64,000 nt of DNA from Phialocephala subalpina (GCA_900073065.1 FJOG01000009.1:1132267-1196266); one strand, 5' to 3'; counted from the stretch's first letter, positions 10,806 to 22,803 are shown. Notes: generated by a model not told the origin, from the sequence alone. Translations and numbers: made by a program.

Positions 10806-12324
10806 GTTCGTGATCATGGCATAGTGGTGTCGCTTTCTCCGTTGGTGACCTTAGCTGCTAGCAGTCAGCTTGGACCGCCCTCGACGGGAAATGAAATGCA
10901 CTCCGTGGTTGCCCTGTGAAGGCACCAGCATCGGCAAGGGTCTCATGTTGTTGAGAAGATGTTTCTCATATAAATATCGTGGATTTCGAATCTATGTCAC
11001 GTTGGAGTGATTCCCAGGAAGATATTTGGAGTTTCATCGGGCCTCGTACCTTTGATCTTGACTTTGATAGAGATTGATGGGAGTTTGTGGTAGCGGAAGG
11101 GAAGTGGGAGAGAAAGCTGGATCGACGCGTCGAAAAGGGTATGGCGAAGGCGCAGGTGAAGACGGAGAAGAAAGAGTGGGAAGAAAGAAGATGATCCTAG
11201 AAGGGAGAGTTTGATGATGATCTGGGGAAGGAGATGAGGAAGTTGAATAAGTAGGTGGGAAAGTGGGAGGAGTCCACATGCATTCGCCTACGCTCTTTCC
11301 GTATATGAGGAAGAATCATCTTGAACGCAATGGAATTTCGAATCACCTGATCGGTCGAATATGGATGCGATTCTCTTGTCCCATTCTTGGACGTGAAGAA
11401 GTTCAACACTTCCTCCTCAATATCCCTTCAAGATGCAGGACTCATGATGTAGATCAATGGCTTCTAAACGTCCGTCAGAGGCTCAAGAGTGTCGGTATTC
11501 AATATTAATCGAGAGACAAACCCAGCACTCGCTACTTTCCTCATCCAAGAATCGGGGAACCTCCAATCTTCGAAGCAGGTGCCAGACACACTCCCCTTCT
11601 AAAATGTACCAAAGTCACCGCTCAAGCTGCAGGCCAATGTCCGCGTGTCCGAGGTATCCAAAAGGTGAGTCCAATACATTCAGCCATCAGCCAGTAAATG
11701 ATAAGAGACAAAAGTTCAAGTCTCCGCGACCATCTTAGCCTCAGCCTTGTCACCTCTTCAATTCCTAGCAGCTTGATAAACGAACGAATTGAAACTCCTC
11801 AAAATCCTCTTGAATCAAAATCCTGCTACGAAATTCGCACCCTCAAGTTCGCATAGCAACCAGTCAACGAGGAGTAAATGTTCCGAGATACTCCTATATA
11901 CACTATCCATCTTTGGCCTCCAAATTGAGGCTCTGAAAGCGAAGTCCCGAAAGAGAAGGGTTCTATTCTGTTTGCTAAGTGAGAGGACGAGGTCCCAATG
12001 TCAGAAGCAGAACTAGGGAATTGATTGCTACTGATCGTACATCGAAGCTTTCTGATCAGACATTGACCACCTGCTACATGCAACATAATTTTCAAAATTC
12101 AGATAGAAGGCACTGGCTCCTTCCGATTTTCAGCAACGTGGGAAACTTCCTAATCCGGAAAGCGAGACCTAATGCTTCCTTCCTAACAGACACCATAGCT
12201 CAATCTCCAACTCGACGTCTGAAAATTTGGGTATCAATTTCCAATCTAATATCTTACAGAGCAGAGACATTCGCATATCCATTAAAAATACAACTCCCTT
12301 CCCCTTCCTCTCTCTCACCTCCCA
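10806..12324. other. gene-poor stretch with coding-like debris
   Basis: Around 11060-11240 on the plus strand a highly charged, Trp-containing reading (KWERKLDRRVEKG, KKEWEERR) is interrupted by stops, which suggests a decayed coding segment, possibly the C-terminal part of the HET gene. Other frames up to 130 codons (11979-12371) show no signature. No repeat or RNA gene is seen. Confidence 0.35.
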
Positions 12325-14627
12325 TCACACCGGCACCGCAGGCACCTCCTTCTGCCCATGCCCCTTCTTAACACTCTTCCACTCCAACCCCGCCGCACAA
12401 AAGAAAGCCGCAATAGCACAAGCAGCCGTAATCCAAAACGTATGTCTAAGTCCATCCTGATACGCCCTCAACACTCCCTGCAGCTGATCTTCTTGATGCA
12501 TTTCCGCCAACAACGTCCTAATTTCTGTCGCTCCGGAATGGAGGAATGCTTGTGGGTTTAAGGAGGGAGAGTAGGTGCGGATGCCGGAGAGAAGACCGTT
12601 TTGGAAGAGAGTTTGGGCGACGGATATGAAGAGGGCGCCGCCGAGGGTTTGGAAGAATGATACGCCTGTTGGGGTTCGTTAGGGTGGTGATTTGGGGGGT
12701 TGGGTGGAAAGGATTGGAGGGAGAGGGGAAGGGAAGAGGGGACCCACAAGCAGTAGCAACCGGCACATCTCTCAACGGCAACACAGTCTGCACCGTAATT
12801 ATCCCACCCTGAAACCCAACGCCAACACCCGCTCCAGCTATGATTTGGTATCCGAACCATCGGGCGAAGGTTGTGTCGATGCCGAAGGTTGTGATGAGAC
12901 CAGCTCCGATCGAAAACAAAATCATGCAGAAGAGCATAAGGGGAACATAGTACCCAACTGTATTTTGTTAGTTCGATGGTTTGGGTTTGAAAGGAGAGGA
13001 GCACGTACTGGCTGTGATGAGACCTCCGGTTGCGATTGAAGATAAGACGGTGCTGATGAGGAGGGGCAGGAGTTGGATTCCGGCGTGAGTCGCAGAACTG
13101 CCTTTGATAGATTGGAAATAGATGGCGAGGTAGAAGATTAGGGCGAAGAAGGCGGAGCCGAAGAACATTGCGAAGGCGAGGGCGAGGACGACCTGTTGTT
13201 GAATGTCAATTCATCTTCTTTCTGACCTGGGGGCGGGGGGAAGGCAGCCTTACGTTTCTGTTTTTGAAAAGACGCGGAGGCAGTGTCGCTTTGTCCTCAA
13301 GTCTCAGCTGCGAGTAAACGAAGATGATCAACATCCCACCAAACCCACAAAACAACCCAATAATCTTCGCACTATTCCAAGGATAAGTCGATCCTCCCCA
13401 TTGCAGAGCAAGTAACAACATGACGACGGTGGGGATGATTAGGGAAGCGCCGATTAGGTCGAGTTTTAGGATTCGTTGGTGGTAGGGGAGGTTGTCGGGG
13501 TTGTTTTCTCTGTGGATGTGCAAGACGAAAGCGATGACGACGATGGCTATGGCGCCGATTGGGAGGTTAATGTAAAAGCACCAGCGCCAGGATACGTGAT
13601 CACTGTTTGTCTGATTAGAATGTGAGGCGGAGGAGGGGAGGTTGATACTCGCGTGAATACACCTCCGAGCAGTGGTCCAGCCACGGATGCAATACCCCAC
13701 ATGCCACCAATTAAACCAAAGGCTGCTGGTCTTTTGCGAAGTGGTACTATTCTCAATGTCAGTCTCAAGGACGGTACAGGGAAAGTGGGTGGAGAAGGAT
13801 CAAGCGAGGAAATTATGGGGCAGAACATACAGCAATAAGCAAGGATAACGACAGAACCAGAGAAAATGCCTCCTGAGCCAATTCCAGCGACAGCTCGTCC
13901 AACAATGAGAGCTTTGCTTGTTGGGGCTGTTGCGCAGACGAGGGATCTGGTCGTACATTAGTTCAGCTGATGCAGGGTAGAGTTAGATGTACTAACCCAA
14001 GTTCGAAAAGGGCGATGGCAGTGAGGAAGGTCATTTTGATCTGTAGTGTTGTGAATATTGAGGGGAGTACGAGTGGTATGGGTGGTTTACGCTGAAGATG
14101 GTGTAGATTCGGCCGAAGGTCGGTTGAAGAGCGGTTGCGGTGAGGAGGTAGGAACTGCCATACCAGCCTGCGTGGAGGTTAGTAACGTGCTTGTGAGAAG
14201 GTAGGATGGGCGAACCTATGTCTTGGATGCTGTTGAACTTGTCTGTGATCTTTGGGATGGCTGTTGATATGATCTAATGGGGTCAGCAAATGCGTCTGTA
14301 CTTTGGGTAATGGATTGAGGCGTGATGTCTGTTGAGGCTAGGGGCAAGAGAGCATACCGTCTGGTCAAGAGCTACCAAGAAGACAGCTAAACAGAGAGCA
14401 GCGAGAATGATCCAGAGCTTGGGTCCATGAGGATAATCCACATCATCTTCGCCATCCTTGTTTCCCTGAGCCCCCTTCTCTGTCGCCACCTCCTCCTTGG
14501 CTGAGTCTACCTCCATCTTGGATTCGCCAGTTTCTTTGTTTGCCTCCATTGCCGAATCTTTAGGTTCTTCGTATGTTGTCTCACTGTCTGAAGTTGCTTT
14601 TGATTGCAGCCCCTCGTGATGCGCCAT
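12325..14627 (-). CDS. MFS drug/toxin efflux transporter (DHA family)
   Basis: Ten exons (minus): 14627-14358, 14273-14216, 14167-14091, 14040-13997, 13946-13831, 13746-13653, 13602-13254, 13192-13009, 12957-12748, 12665-12325; 580 aa. It is a plasma- or vacuolar-membrane proton antiporter. About 70 acidic, polar N-terminal residues precede the first helix ([20 protein letters not shown]). Motif A-like [12 protein letters not shown] follows helix 2. The antiporter motif [15 protein letters not shown], is intact in helix 5. The total hydrophobic span suits 14 helices, as in fungal DHA2 and toxin pumps. The intron 13652-13603 has a GC donor (gcgagt) and is needed to join FT-DHVSWRW. Two introns use gttcgc or gttagt donors. 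No biosynthetic cluster surrounds it, so the substrate is unknown. Confidence 0.93.
13603..13652 (-). other. GC-AG intron in the MFS transporter gene
   Basis: A 50-nt intron, gcgagt...aaacag on the minus strand. Splicing joins TTCAC to TGATCACGTATCC and restores the conserved [17 protein letters not shown] segment. Without it the frame shifts. No GT donor is available in the right phase. Confidence 0.8.
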
Positions 14628-16223
14628 GATGATGTCGACTGTTTGCTAGAAAGAAATCTCGAAAGCCTTGAAAGTCGAAGAGACAAACGCAACTAAGCGC
14701 TTTACTGTATAGTATTAAAACGCTTGCTTTGTAAGAGCAACAGAATAGAAAGTTTGATTTTATAAGACTTCAATCTTGAGATTCCGGCTCCATTATGTTT
14801 TGAAAAGTCATGCCGGGTTGCTCGTTGTATGGCTGCTGTTCATTGGCTGCAATGCATTCCAGTGGCTTCGAACGTGCAAATAAGGATGATGCGGGGTTGA
14901 CTGTTGCCCGAACCCCGATTTTCTGACCAGAACAGCTCAAGAGCAACTACACCATGAACTTTGACTTCAGAGTTATCCCAATCCCGTTCTAGTCCATGGA
15001 CATCACAGAGATGGTCGTTACACCCTCGACTCTCTCACCCTGCCTTACCCTGCCTTACCCTTTCCTCGGGACACTTGCTGCAAGCACTTCGGGAAGCAGT
15101 CGACAGAAGTCAAAGCGATGGTGTGGAAGTGGAGCCAGTGAGACAGCTGTCTGTATGGCCCCTGGCAGATAAACAAAAACGGCTGGGGTTGAGCTGTGCC
15201 ACGTGAAGACGTGCGAGGTGGGAACGCGATGATGCAGCGCGCGACCCAAGCGGGGACTCAGAAAACCAGCACAAAATCCAAATAATTATGAGGCAAAAAA
15301 CAAATATGTTTGATTTGATTTTCTGTCACTTCTCATGCGATAAGCCGTGCTCAATAAGGCGATCCTTTACTTCCCTTGCCCTCTTAGTGTTTCGATACGG
15401 GGAGCTGAAGGGCGGATTTCTATGTTGTCACCTCACTAGTCGCCCCGGCTGGTGGCCATGCTTCCGCGATCCTGGTCCTACACCAAACGTGCGCTGCCTT
15501 CTAACTCTCTCTACACCGCCCTTAAAACAATCCCATCTGTCTCATCCTTTCATCATCTGGCACTCATATTTATTCGTCCTATCCACGTTCTTTACGCATC
15601 GCGACTGTTCATTTTTCCTTTCCCGATATCTTTCGTCTCCTCTGAAACTTTTCCCCCACAATCGCTCCGAGTAAGTCTTCCTCTTTTCGTGAATCTATTT
15701 GCTGCGTACCAATTCTTTGCTTCAATTCGCTCCTCTCTACTGCCGGAGCTGTCTCCGGCAATCGTCACACAATTTACGTCATCTTCAAAGGTGGTGGAAT
15801 TTGGGAATCACCTCACTTCTTCCCAAAACCGGCGATTTCTGAAGTCCTCCTGTCTCGTCACCACGACAATTTTCACTTCATCGTCAACTTGAGGTTCCTG
15901 AAGTCAACGTGAATTTCCGGGCCGTCCCGCGTCTTCCCAAAACACCGAGCTAGTGGCACTACTTCCCCAGACTTCACCTCTTGCCCGAGTTGACCCCTGA
16001 GGCGAGACCAGCCAGTAACACTTCAGATATTATCATCCCATTCTTCAGATGCTAACCCACTACTCTCTTCTAGTCACCAATCCTACTCAATCGACATAGA
16101 CCCGAAGCTCCACTCGATATCCTTCCATCTAAAACTTTACCTCGCATCTGCCAAGTCGCTGGACATCTCGTTAGACATTTAGACCGTCACTCCTCGAAGT
16201 TCAATACATAACTCAACATCAAG
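14628..16223. other. intergenic stretch with pyrimidine-rich Argonaute leader
   Basis: It holds the divergent promoters of the MFS transporter (minus) and the Argonaute (plus). From about 15480 to 16200 the plus strand is rich in C and T, as fungal promoters and 5' leaders often are, ending in tcaagATG at 16224. A 146-codon frame at 15452-15892 lies in this leader, is Ser-rich and is not called. A short direct repeat (accctgcctt) lies near 15041. Confidence 0.45.
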
Positions 16224-19200
16224 ATGTCTGGCCGAGGACGTGGAGGCGGTGGAGGCTACCGCGGAGACCGTGGCGGCGGCGGCGGCGGTGGGTACCGTGG
16301 AGGTCGAGGCGGAGGAGCACCCCGTGGCGGAGGTGGAGGAGGAGGGGCACCCCGTGGCGGAGGTGGAGGTGGAGGAGCACCAGGTGTTCAAGTGTTCAGG
16401 TATGATACCAACAATTTTTTACTGAGGACTATCTAACATTATCTCAGAGATCCAAATGCACCCCATGGCTATCCCGCTGCCGACATGCAGCTCATGACGA
16501 TGGAAGACAATTACATGGCCAACACCACCGGCATCAATGCCATCGGCAATATCTCGACCACTGCTCAGATGCCCCCTCGTCCAGGGCATGGGACGCTCGG
16601 AAAGAAAGTTCTTCTCTACGCCAATTACTTCAAAGTTTCCTGTCCGCCTGAGCTAACCTTGACTCGCTACAATGTCGAGATCCAGCCTGAGGTCAAGGGC
16701 AAGAAATTAGGTCGAGTTATTGCGCTTCTTCTTGCGCTGCCCGAGTTCGCTGGCGAGAAGATCGCAACTGAATGGAAATCATTCATTGTTTCTCCCAGAC
16801 CCCTCAGCATCCCCGACGGCTTCACCGTCCAGATTCCATACATTGCAGACGGAGAGGATGATCCTCTTCCACGAGCAGTCACATATACTGTTCGACTCGT
16901 CACACCACTCTCTTTCTCGGTGTCCGGCATGGTCAGCTATCTCGCGTCTGTCAATCCAAGCCCCAACTATGCCCAGAAGGCCGAGACCATCCAGGTCTTG
17001 AACGCTGTCTTTGGCCATCATGCTCAATCTCACGATGGGGTTGTTTCAATAGGCCAGAATAGGCACCATTCCATTGACCGCAGCCATGCGAACATGCACA
17101 ACATCAAGACTTTGGGAGGTGGTCTCGAGGCACTTCGTGGCTTCTTCCAGAGTATCCGCACTGCCACTGGTGGTCTTCTGCTGAACGTCAACGTCACCCA
17201 TGGCGTCTTCCTGGAGCCTGGACCTTTGAGTGTTCTTTTCCCAAAGGTATATATCTAACCTACGTTTTTGAGTTCTTTTAAGGCTCGAAGTATTGTGTCA
17301 CTCCTTAAATCATAAGCAAGAGACTTGCTAACATTACCATGAGAGCTACAGTTGGGCACAGGTAACAAGGTCACATTGCAAAAGAAGATGAAGCTCGTCC
17401 GGGTCAAAGTCACCCATCTACCGGTCAAGAAATCTAAGAAGACTGGCGCCGAGATCCCTCGCGTAAAGACAATTTTCGGCTTGGCCCAGCCACAAGATGG
17501 CAGAACTTTGCCGAAGCCTCCTCAAGTGCAGATGTACGGTGCCGGACCTCAAGGCGTCAAATTCTACATCGACGAGCATCCACCGGCGGAGAGTAAGCCT
17601 CCAATCAAAGGCAAGAAGCGCTCTGGGCCACCGGCTGGCACAAACACTTATGTCACTGTCTTCGATTATTTCAAGAAGAGTAAGTCTTTTCGTGGCATTT
17701 TCGAGTTCTATAACTAATAACCTTGTAGAATATCCTCAAATTCAACTCAATCCAAACCTTCCAGTCGTCAACGTTGGCAACAAAGAGAACCCAAGTTACC
17801 TTCCAGCCGAAGTTTGCTTCGTCTTGCCAGGACAGACCATCAAGCGTCGATTGAGCCCCGATCAGACGGCACAGATGATCCTCGCTGCATGCCGCAAGCC
17901 AAATGAGAACGGCAACTCAATCATTGGCGATGGCAGAAATGTCCTCGGATTGAACCCTTCTGCCAATTCAATGGCTGTGAGTCTTTCCATCCTAATATTC
18001 CTTAATTTTACTAACTTTGACAGTCTCAACTTGGTCTTGTTGTCTCGCAGACTTTCCTCACCGTTGCGGGCAGAGTACTAGCACCGCCGGCCATCACTTA
18101 CCGAGATCTTCGATCAAAAGAGATGAACTTGACGCCAAGATTCGGTTCTTGGAATATGGCCAATATTAGATTCCATACTCCTGCCCACATCGGAGAGTGG
18201 ACCTACATTTGGTTTCAGTCTACTCGAAGCCGCGATCGCTTTGGTCCAGAGGACCTTCACCGAACAATGATGAAATTTCAGGCTCAAATGAACGTAGCTG
18301 GGATGAACGCCAGCAAATTCATCACAGAGCGACCACCACCTGTTATCCAACTGGCCGATGGCGACGAAGGCGGCAATGACGTAAAGATCAGAGATATCTT
18401 CCGTCGGATGCATGGCGCCCCCAAGAAGCCTAGGACTGTCTTTTGTATTCTTCCCTTCAACGACGTCGCTATCTACAACAGTATCAAGACAGTCGCAGAT
18501 ACGAGGGCTGGTATCCACACTATCGGAATGGTGGGGCAGAAACTCATGAAGGACAATCGACAAGAACAATACTTCGGCAATGTTGCCTTGAAAGCCAACT
18601 TGAAGAACGGGGGAATCAATCAGATCCTTCCACCTGCCAAGATGGGCATCATTGCCGATGGTGAGACAATGGTTGTTGGCATCGATGTCACCCATCCTTC
18701 CCCTGGCTCGAAGGAGGGTGCACCCAGTGCTGCTGGCATTGTTGCTAGCATCGACAAATTTCTTGGGCAATGGCCTTGCTCATTCGACATTCAGGAGGGT
18801 CGCAAGGAGATGGTTTCTGCCTTGGAGGGCATGATGATCTCCCGTCTCGCTCTTTGGGAGAAGCACAACAAAGGTCAACTCCCTAAGAATATTCTGATCT
18901 ACCGAGATGGGGTTTCTGAGGGCCAGTACCAACTTGTGCTTGAACAAGAGCTTCCCCTGATCCGCAACGCTTGTCGACAAAAGTATCCTGCTACCGCAAC
19001 TAAGCAAGGTTTCCCCAAAATCTCAATCATCGTTTGCGGCAAGAGACATCACACTCGTTTCTACCCAACCACCGAGGCCAATGCCGATCGTTCTTCCAAC
19101 TGCGAGCCGGGAACCGTTGTTGACCGCGGTGTCACTGAAGTTCGCAACTGGGACTTCTTCCTTCAACCACATGCCTGTCTCCAAGGAACCGCCCGCTCTT

Positions 19201-19517
19201 GCCACTACTATGTGGTTCTAGACGAGATCTTCCGGGGCCGTGCTGTCAAGCCACCTCACAAGAGTGCCGCCGACGCCCTTGAGGAGTTGACGCACAACAT
19301 GTGCCACCTTTTCGGTCGTGCCACCAAGGCTGTCAGTCTCTGTCCTCCAGCATACTACGCTGATCTCCTCTGCACTCGACTTAGATGCTATCTCTCCGAC
19401 CAATTCGATCCCAACGACACTTCTGCTACCCCAAGTGTCGCTAGTGGTGCCACACCTCAAACGGCCTTTGACGTCGCCATCCCAGACAATCTCAAGGACA
19501 CGATGTTCTACATCTAA
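16224..19517 (+). CDS. qde-2: Argonaute (QDE-2 type), RNA silencing effector
   Basis: Five exons: 16224-16399, 16448-17246, 17352-17679, 17729-17976, 18024-19517; 1014 aa, the usual length. It binds small RNAs and cleaves complementary transcripts. Residues 1-55 form a Gly/Arg low-complexity tail with repeated GGAPRGGGGG units, a possible methyl-arginine docking region. N, linker (GGGLEALRGFFQSIR) and PAZ parts follow, then MID (LVVSQTFLTVAG region onward) and PIWI. The PIWI catalytic residues are visible: D738 (VGIDVTHPSPGS), E779 as likely Glu finger (RKEMVSAL), D812 (IYRDGVSEGQ) and D964 (AYYADLLC, Asp in the position of His in animal AGO2). All four are present, so slicing competence is expected. 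The 3' flank to 20450 shows no gene. No Dicer or RdRP lies in the window. Confidence 0.97.
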
Positions 19518-20451
19518 ATCCAACCTGAACCTTTTCAGCCATGGTACTCTTCAAAGGAATGCCACCCTGGAACAGAGACGACTTTGACGAATTTCTTTGC
19601 GAATCTTTTCATTTCTAGGCAGATTAGGACGAGATGGTGGACTTCTTTTTTCTTTACTACAACACAGCATCTCCTTGATCACATTAGGACGAGAGAGCAG
19701 ACCTGAAAACTCTCTTGGATTCTTGGGGTACGCGAGTGAACGCAACAACATCCTTTCAACTGCGCTTGAGTGGAACGAGCGTGAACAGCGAAGCGATAGC
19801 GATAGCGAATTTTGATGGGGTTTCTTCTTTGGACCAGTTTGATCGATCGACCTCTTAGCCTCGACTACGAATATTCGGTCTGTTCTCAGCAGCACTGGTT
19901 CATTCACAGCTTTTTGCACGCGCGCTACACTGACAGAGCCAACGGATTCCTTAGAACGGATGCCTCTTCAACAGCTTCTCTCTTTGGAGGCGTGATGGAG
20001 TCATCAGCGACAATAACTTAGTTAGATTTCCTTGCTTAAACCAGAAATGCTATCTCCTTTCGGCAACCAAACCTTGAAGTTCCTGAATTGCGTTGCGGTG
20101 ATGTTTTTTCGTCGTTACATTATCCCCAAATCCGCAAGCGAGACGTGATTTTGATTGCTACTGCTATTTCTTACCCCAGCTTTTCCTTCACGATGATGCG
20201 ATTTCAATGTCCCTATTCTTCTAGGTCATTCATTGATCCAGGCACTTCATTGACTGCAGTGCCAAGACTATGAGATGTGACAGTCGTCGATCATCTCCAT
20301 TCCTGATCTCCGGACGGGAAGGAGGAATGTGGAAATCGATACTAGAGCATGCCACCGCCACCAAAATCTCATACTTCTCTCCCTTGTTCCCTTTTCGTTT
20401 TTCTGAAGTTTTGTGCTCTCTAATTTTTAGATTCTTAGATATCTTATCACG
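19518..20451. other. Argonaute 3' flank, no supported gene
   Basis: Presumed 3' UTR and promoter of the next gene. It contains a short repeat gcgatagcgatagcga near 19792. No open frame has a recognised domain. Confidence 0.4.
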
Positions 20452-21210
20452 ATGTATACTCCATCCCTCTTCACGATGCTTCTCTTTACTCTATGGAATT
20501 CGGGGAGTGCGAAGGCATGCATGCACTACAAAGGCGTCTTCCCTCATAACCCTACCCTCCCGTACGAGGCGAGCATTTCTGATAACAGCGTAACGACATG
20601 CTGTAAGTCCCAGGCATCCTTCTCCTCCCCATCTCCTCCTCGCCCATATCACAGAACCAAGCTGACATTGAGAAAAGGGATCTTAACAACATACGCAGAA
20701 CACAAAGCCCTCCAAATAGCCGTCAGCGCCCAGAAACAAAAAACGGAAATGAAGTTCAAGAACAAACGAAGCAACGGACAATACATGCGTCTAACTTCCA
20801 AAGCCGGACTTGGCTTTGGGAAAGATGGGAAGGATCCTGATGTGAAGGGGTTGGAAATTATTGGGGAGGAGGAACAGAAGAGTCGAGCCCGACAATTCGG
20901 ACAGAGGAAGTGGGTTGAGGTTCCAAAGGATGAGAAGGAGGCGGGGTTTTTGCCTTGGGAGTTTGAATGTTTGGGTTTGCCTTCCCCACCCAGGATGAAC
21001 TTGAAAGGAAAGATGCTGATATTGTTGGGGGTAATAGAGGGGTATAAAGCCCATGCGAATGTGGGAGCAAGAACAGTGACTTATATTGCCCATGGACAAG
21101 AGTTCTATTTCATACCGAAGGAGCAGGAGGATGTGGAGAATGAGAAGTGGGTTTATGATTTGAAGTTGTGGTGTGGGAAGCCGGGGAAGAATGGGTTGAT
21201 ACTGCCTTGA
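20452..21210 (+). CDS. hypothetical secreted protein, novel
   Basis: An open frame of 252 codons. Residues 1-22 look like a signal peptide (SLFTMLLFTLWNSGSAKA), followed by a Cys-containing mature start (CMHYKGVFPHNP). A good intron exists from gtaagt at 20604 to gaaaag near 20680 with a ctgac branch point. It is a multiple of three and has no stop, so spliced and unspliced readings are both open. Spliced, the junction reads TTCWILTTYAEHKALQIAV. The C-terminal part is Lys/Glu-rich with a hydrophobic core (KMLILLGVIEGYKAH, TVTYIAHGQEFYFIP). No family is recognised. Confidence 0.5.
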   Translation: MYTPSLFTMLLFTLWNSGSAKACMHYKGVFPHNPTLPYEASISDNSVTTCCKSQASFSSPSPPRPYHRTKLTLRKGILTTYAEHKALQIAVSAQKQKTEMKFKNKRSNGQYMRLTSKAGLGFGKDGKDPDVKGLEIIGEEEQKSRARQFGQRKWVEVPKDEKEAGFLPWEFECLGLPSPPRMNLKGKMLILLGVIEGYKAHANVGARTVTYIAHGQEFYFIPKEQEDVENEKWVYDLKLWCGKPGKNGLILP

Positions 21211-21993
21211 GGCGGTCAAGGCGGAATTGCAGAATGAGGTGAAGTTGAGGCAGACACTGGACATCGAGGTTGAGAGAAGACGATTGATGAGTCTATGGCT
21301 ATGTTGGGATGGGAGAGATTATTTGAAGACGCCCGCAGCTGAATTAATGATCCACTCCTTGGGTTTTAACTCACCAAAATCACTAAAGTCCTCCTAAACA
21401 TTCACACGTAACCTGTCGTCCTCCGAAGCGTTCTCTCAACGCGTTCACCCTCTCGCTTCACTCTAACTCCGGTACCTCCACTGATCCTCAGCCCTGCCCC
21501 CTCTCTCCAAATGTCTATTTAGATTTAAATAACAATTTTCCCTCCACAACCAGCCAGCAGCAGTCTGCGTAGGTCAGTGGCTCAGGATACTGAGCCGCTT
21601 CAGAAGAAGGATCATCGCCTGGGCCTGAGCACAGAAGCGAGTGCGCACGCCAATACGAAAAAAAATCTCAGTCCGACACTCGAGAGATTTTCATTGGAGC
21701 CCATACCGTTCGGGTTCCAATGTTTTTGCTTTTTTGATGCTAGATGGTGCATTTCTTGTTGTGGGTTTTGGAGGGTAAGAGTCGGAGGGCGGAGAGTAAG
21801 CGAGCTCGGGTAGAAAGGGGGTGGTTTGGTTCGGTTTCTTTGTTGAGGGATGGATTCATCGATATTCGGGATAGAATCACTTTCGTTTCAAGTTCAGCCT
21901 TTCAAGTCATTCAAAGATCCCGCCTCCGCTTTCTTAATTTTTGAAATACGTTTACTAAGCGCAAGTGACAACGAGCCGCCGATATCGATAATA
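21211..21993. other. intergenic stretch
   Basis: No supported gene. Frames read by eye here are short and unrecognised. It presumably includes the promoter of the Cys-rich gene at 21994. Confidence 0.35.
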
Positions 21994-22362
21994 ATGTGCC
22001 TCCTCCTCGAAACCAAATACCAAAGCTGCCGTTGCTGCATTCCAGAAATCGAGCGCTGTACTAGATGCCCTGATGAAGGGTACAAGAAGTGCGTAGACCA
22101 CAGGACCGAAGTCGAATGGAAGAAAGGAAATTGCCCCGGGATAGGGGGTTGCTTGTTCACGCGCGAGAAGTCCTGGATGGGAGGTACCAAGAATGCTGGA
22201 CCGGGCATGGAGAAAAGAAAAAAGAAACAGACTTCCGGCAGTCTTTACGAGAAGCTGGGCGAGATACTGAGAGAAGGATGGACGTTTGAGGCAGGCGCTG
22301 CTGAAGGAGAGGTAGGTTTCTTCTTTGAGGACTCGGAAGCGCAAGATTACAACATGCTATGA
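21994..22362 (+). CDS. small Cys-rich intracellular protein, 'MC...C.C' type
   Basis: 122 aa from the ATG at 21994 (the frame is open upstream too, but the internal Met-Cys start matches its neighbour). The N-terminal third is Cys-dense: MCLLLETKYQSCRCC, then RCTRCPDEGYKKC, then NCPGIGGCL. The rest is basic and then acidic (EGWTFEAGAAEGEVGFFF). There is no signal peptide. Fungal genomes hold many such short proteins that begin Met-Cys and then show C-x-C, of unknown function and perhaps metal-binding. The protein at 23069-23392 has the same opening pattern, so the two may be diverged duplicates. Confidence 0.55.
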   Translation: MCLLLETKYQSCRCCIPEIERCTRCPDEGYKKCVDHRTEVEWKKGNCPGIGGCLFTREKSWMGGTKNAGPGMEKRKKKQTSGSLYEKLGEILREGWTFEAGAAEGEVGFFFEDSEAQDYNML

Positions 22363-22572
22363 TGTTCTTTGGATATTGATCTTTAAATTACTAGGAAATT
22401 CACTATACGAAAATGAGGTGACTTTATCAGTCAAATTTTGCTTCGGCGACGAAGTCACGTCACTTCAGTCAAATTCGAACTCCAACCTTTCCACTGACCA
22501 CCATCAACACTTCAAATCTTCAGCACAACATGCCACTCCAAACACTACGAATACCCTCGAAAAGCAAACAAT

Positions 22573-22803
22573 ATGTGCGAAGAAGCAGAAACCTCACCGT
22601 CCGAGTCTCAAGGCTCAAAGTCGAAGATTACGTTCTGCGACGCCTTCCTGTTTGTCGAAGCTCACGCGAAGGAGCATGGCGAGAAGCTACCCGACTACAA
22701 ACATTGCGCAAACTATGATCCAAACAGGGTGAAAAGGCTGGTGGGTGGCAAGGAGAATGTGAAGGAGACCTTGATTGAGAAAGTTGTGGGAATCTTCAAG
22801 TGA
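22573..22803 (+). CDS. small hypothetical protein in Cys-rich cluster
   Basis: 76 aa beginning MCEEAE and ending KVVGIFK. Its composition is coding-like: SKITFCDAFLFVEAHAKEHG, DYKHCANYDPNRV, then a charged helix. It starts Met-Cys like its two neighbours but has only three Cys and lacks their C-x-C. The short distance to the flanking Cys-rich genes and the common strand suggest a local cluster. It might be the second exon of a longer gene. Confidence 0.4.
   Translation: MCEEAETSPSESQGSKSKITFCDAFLFVEAHAKEHGEKLPDYKHCANYDPNRVKRLVGGKENVKETLIEKVVGIFK

Noticed and set aside
15452..15892. 146-codon plus frame upstream of the Argonaute
   Set aside because: Ser/Phe-rich translation of a CT-rich leader, with no signature. 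A uORF role is not excluded but not supported.
18114..18770. 218-codon minus-strand frame
   Set aside because: Antisense shadow of the Argonaute PIWI exon.
12325..20000. Possible secondary-metabolite cluster around the MFS pump
   Set aside because: No PKS, NRPS, terpene synthase, P450 or Zn2Cys6 regulator is nearby; the neighbours are a HET relic and Argonaute.
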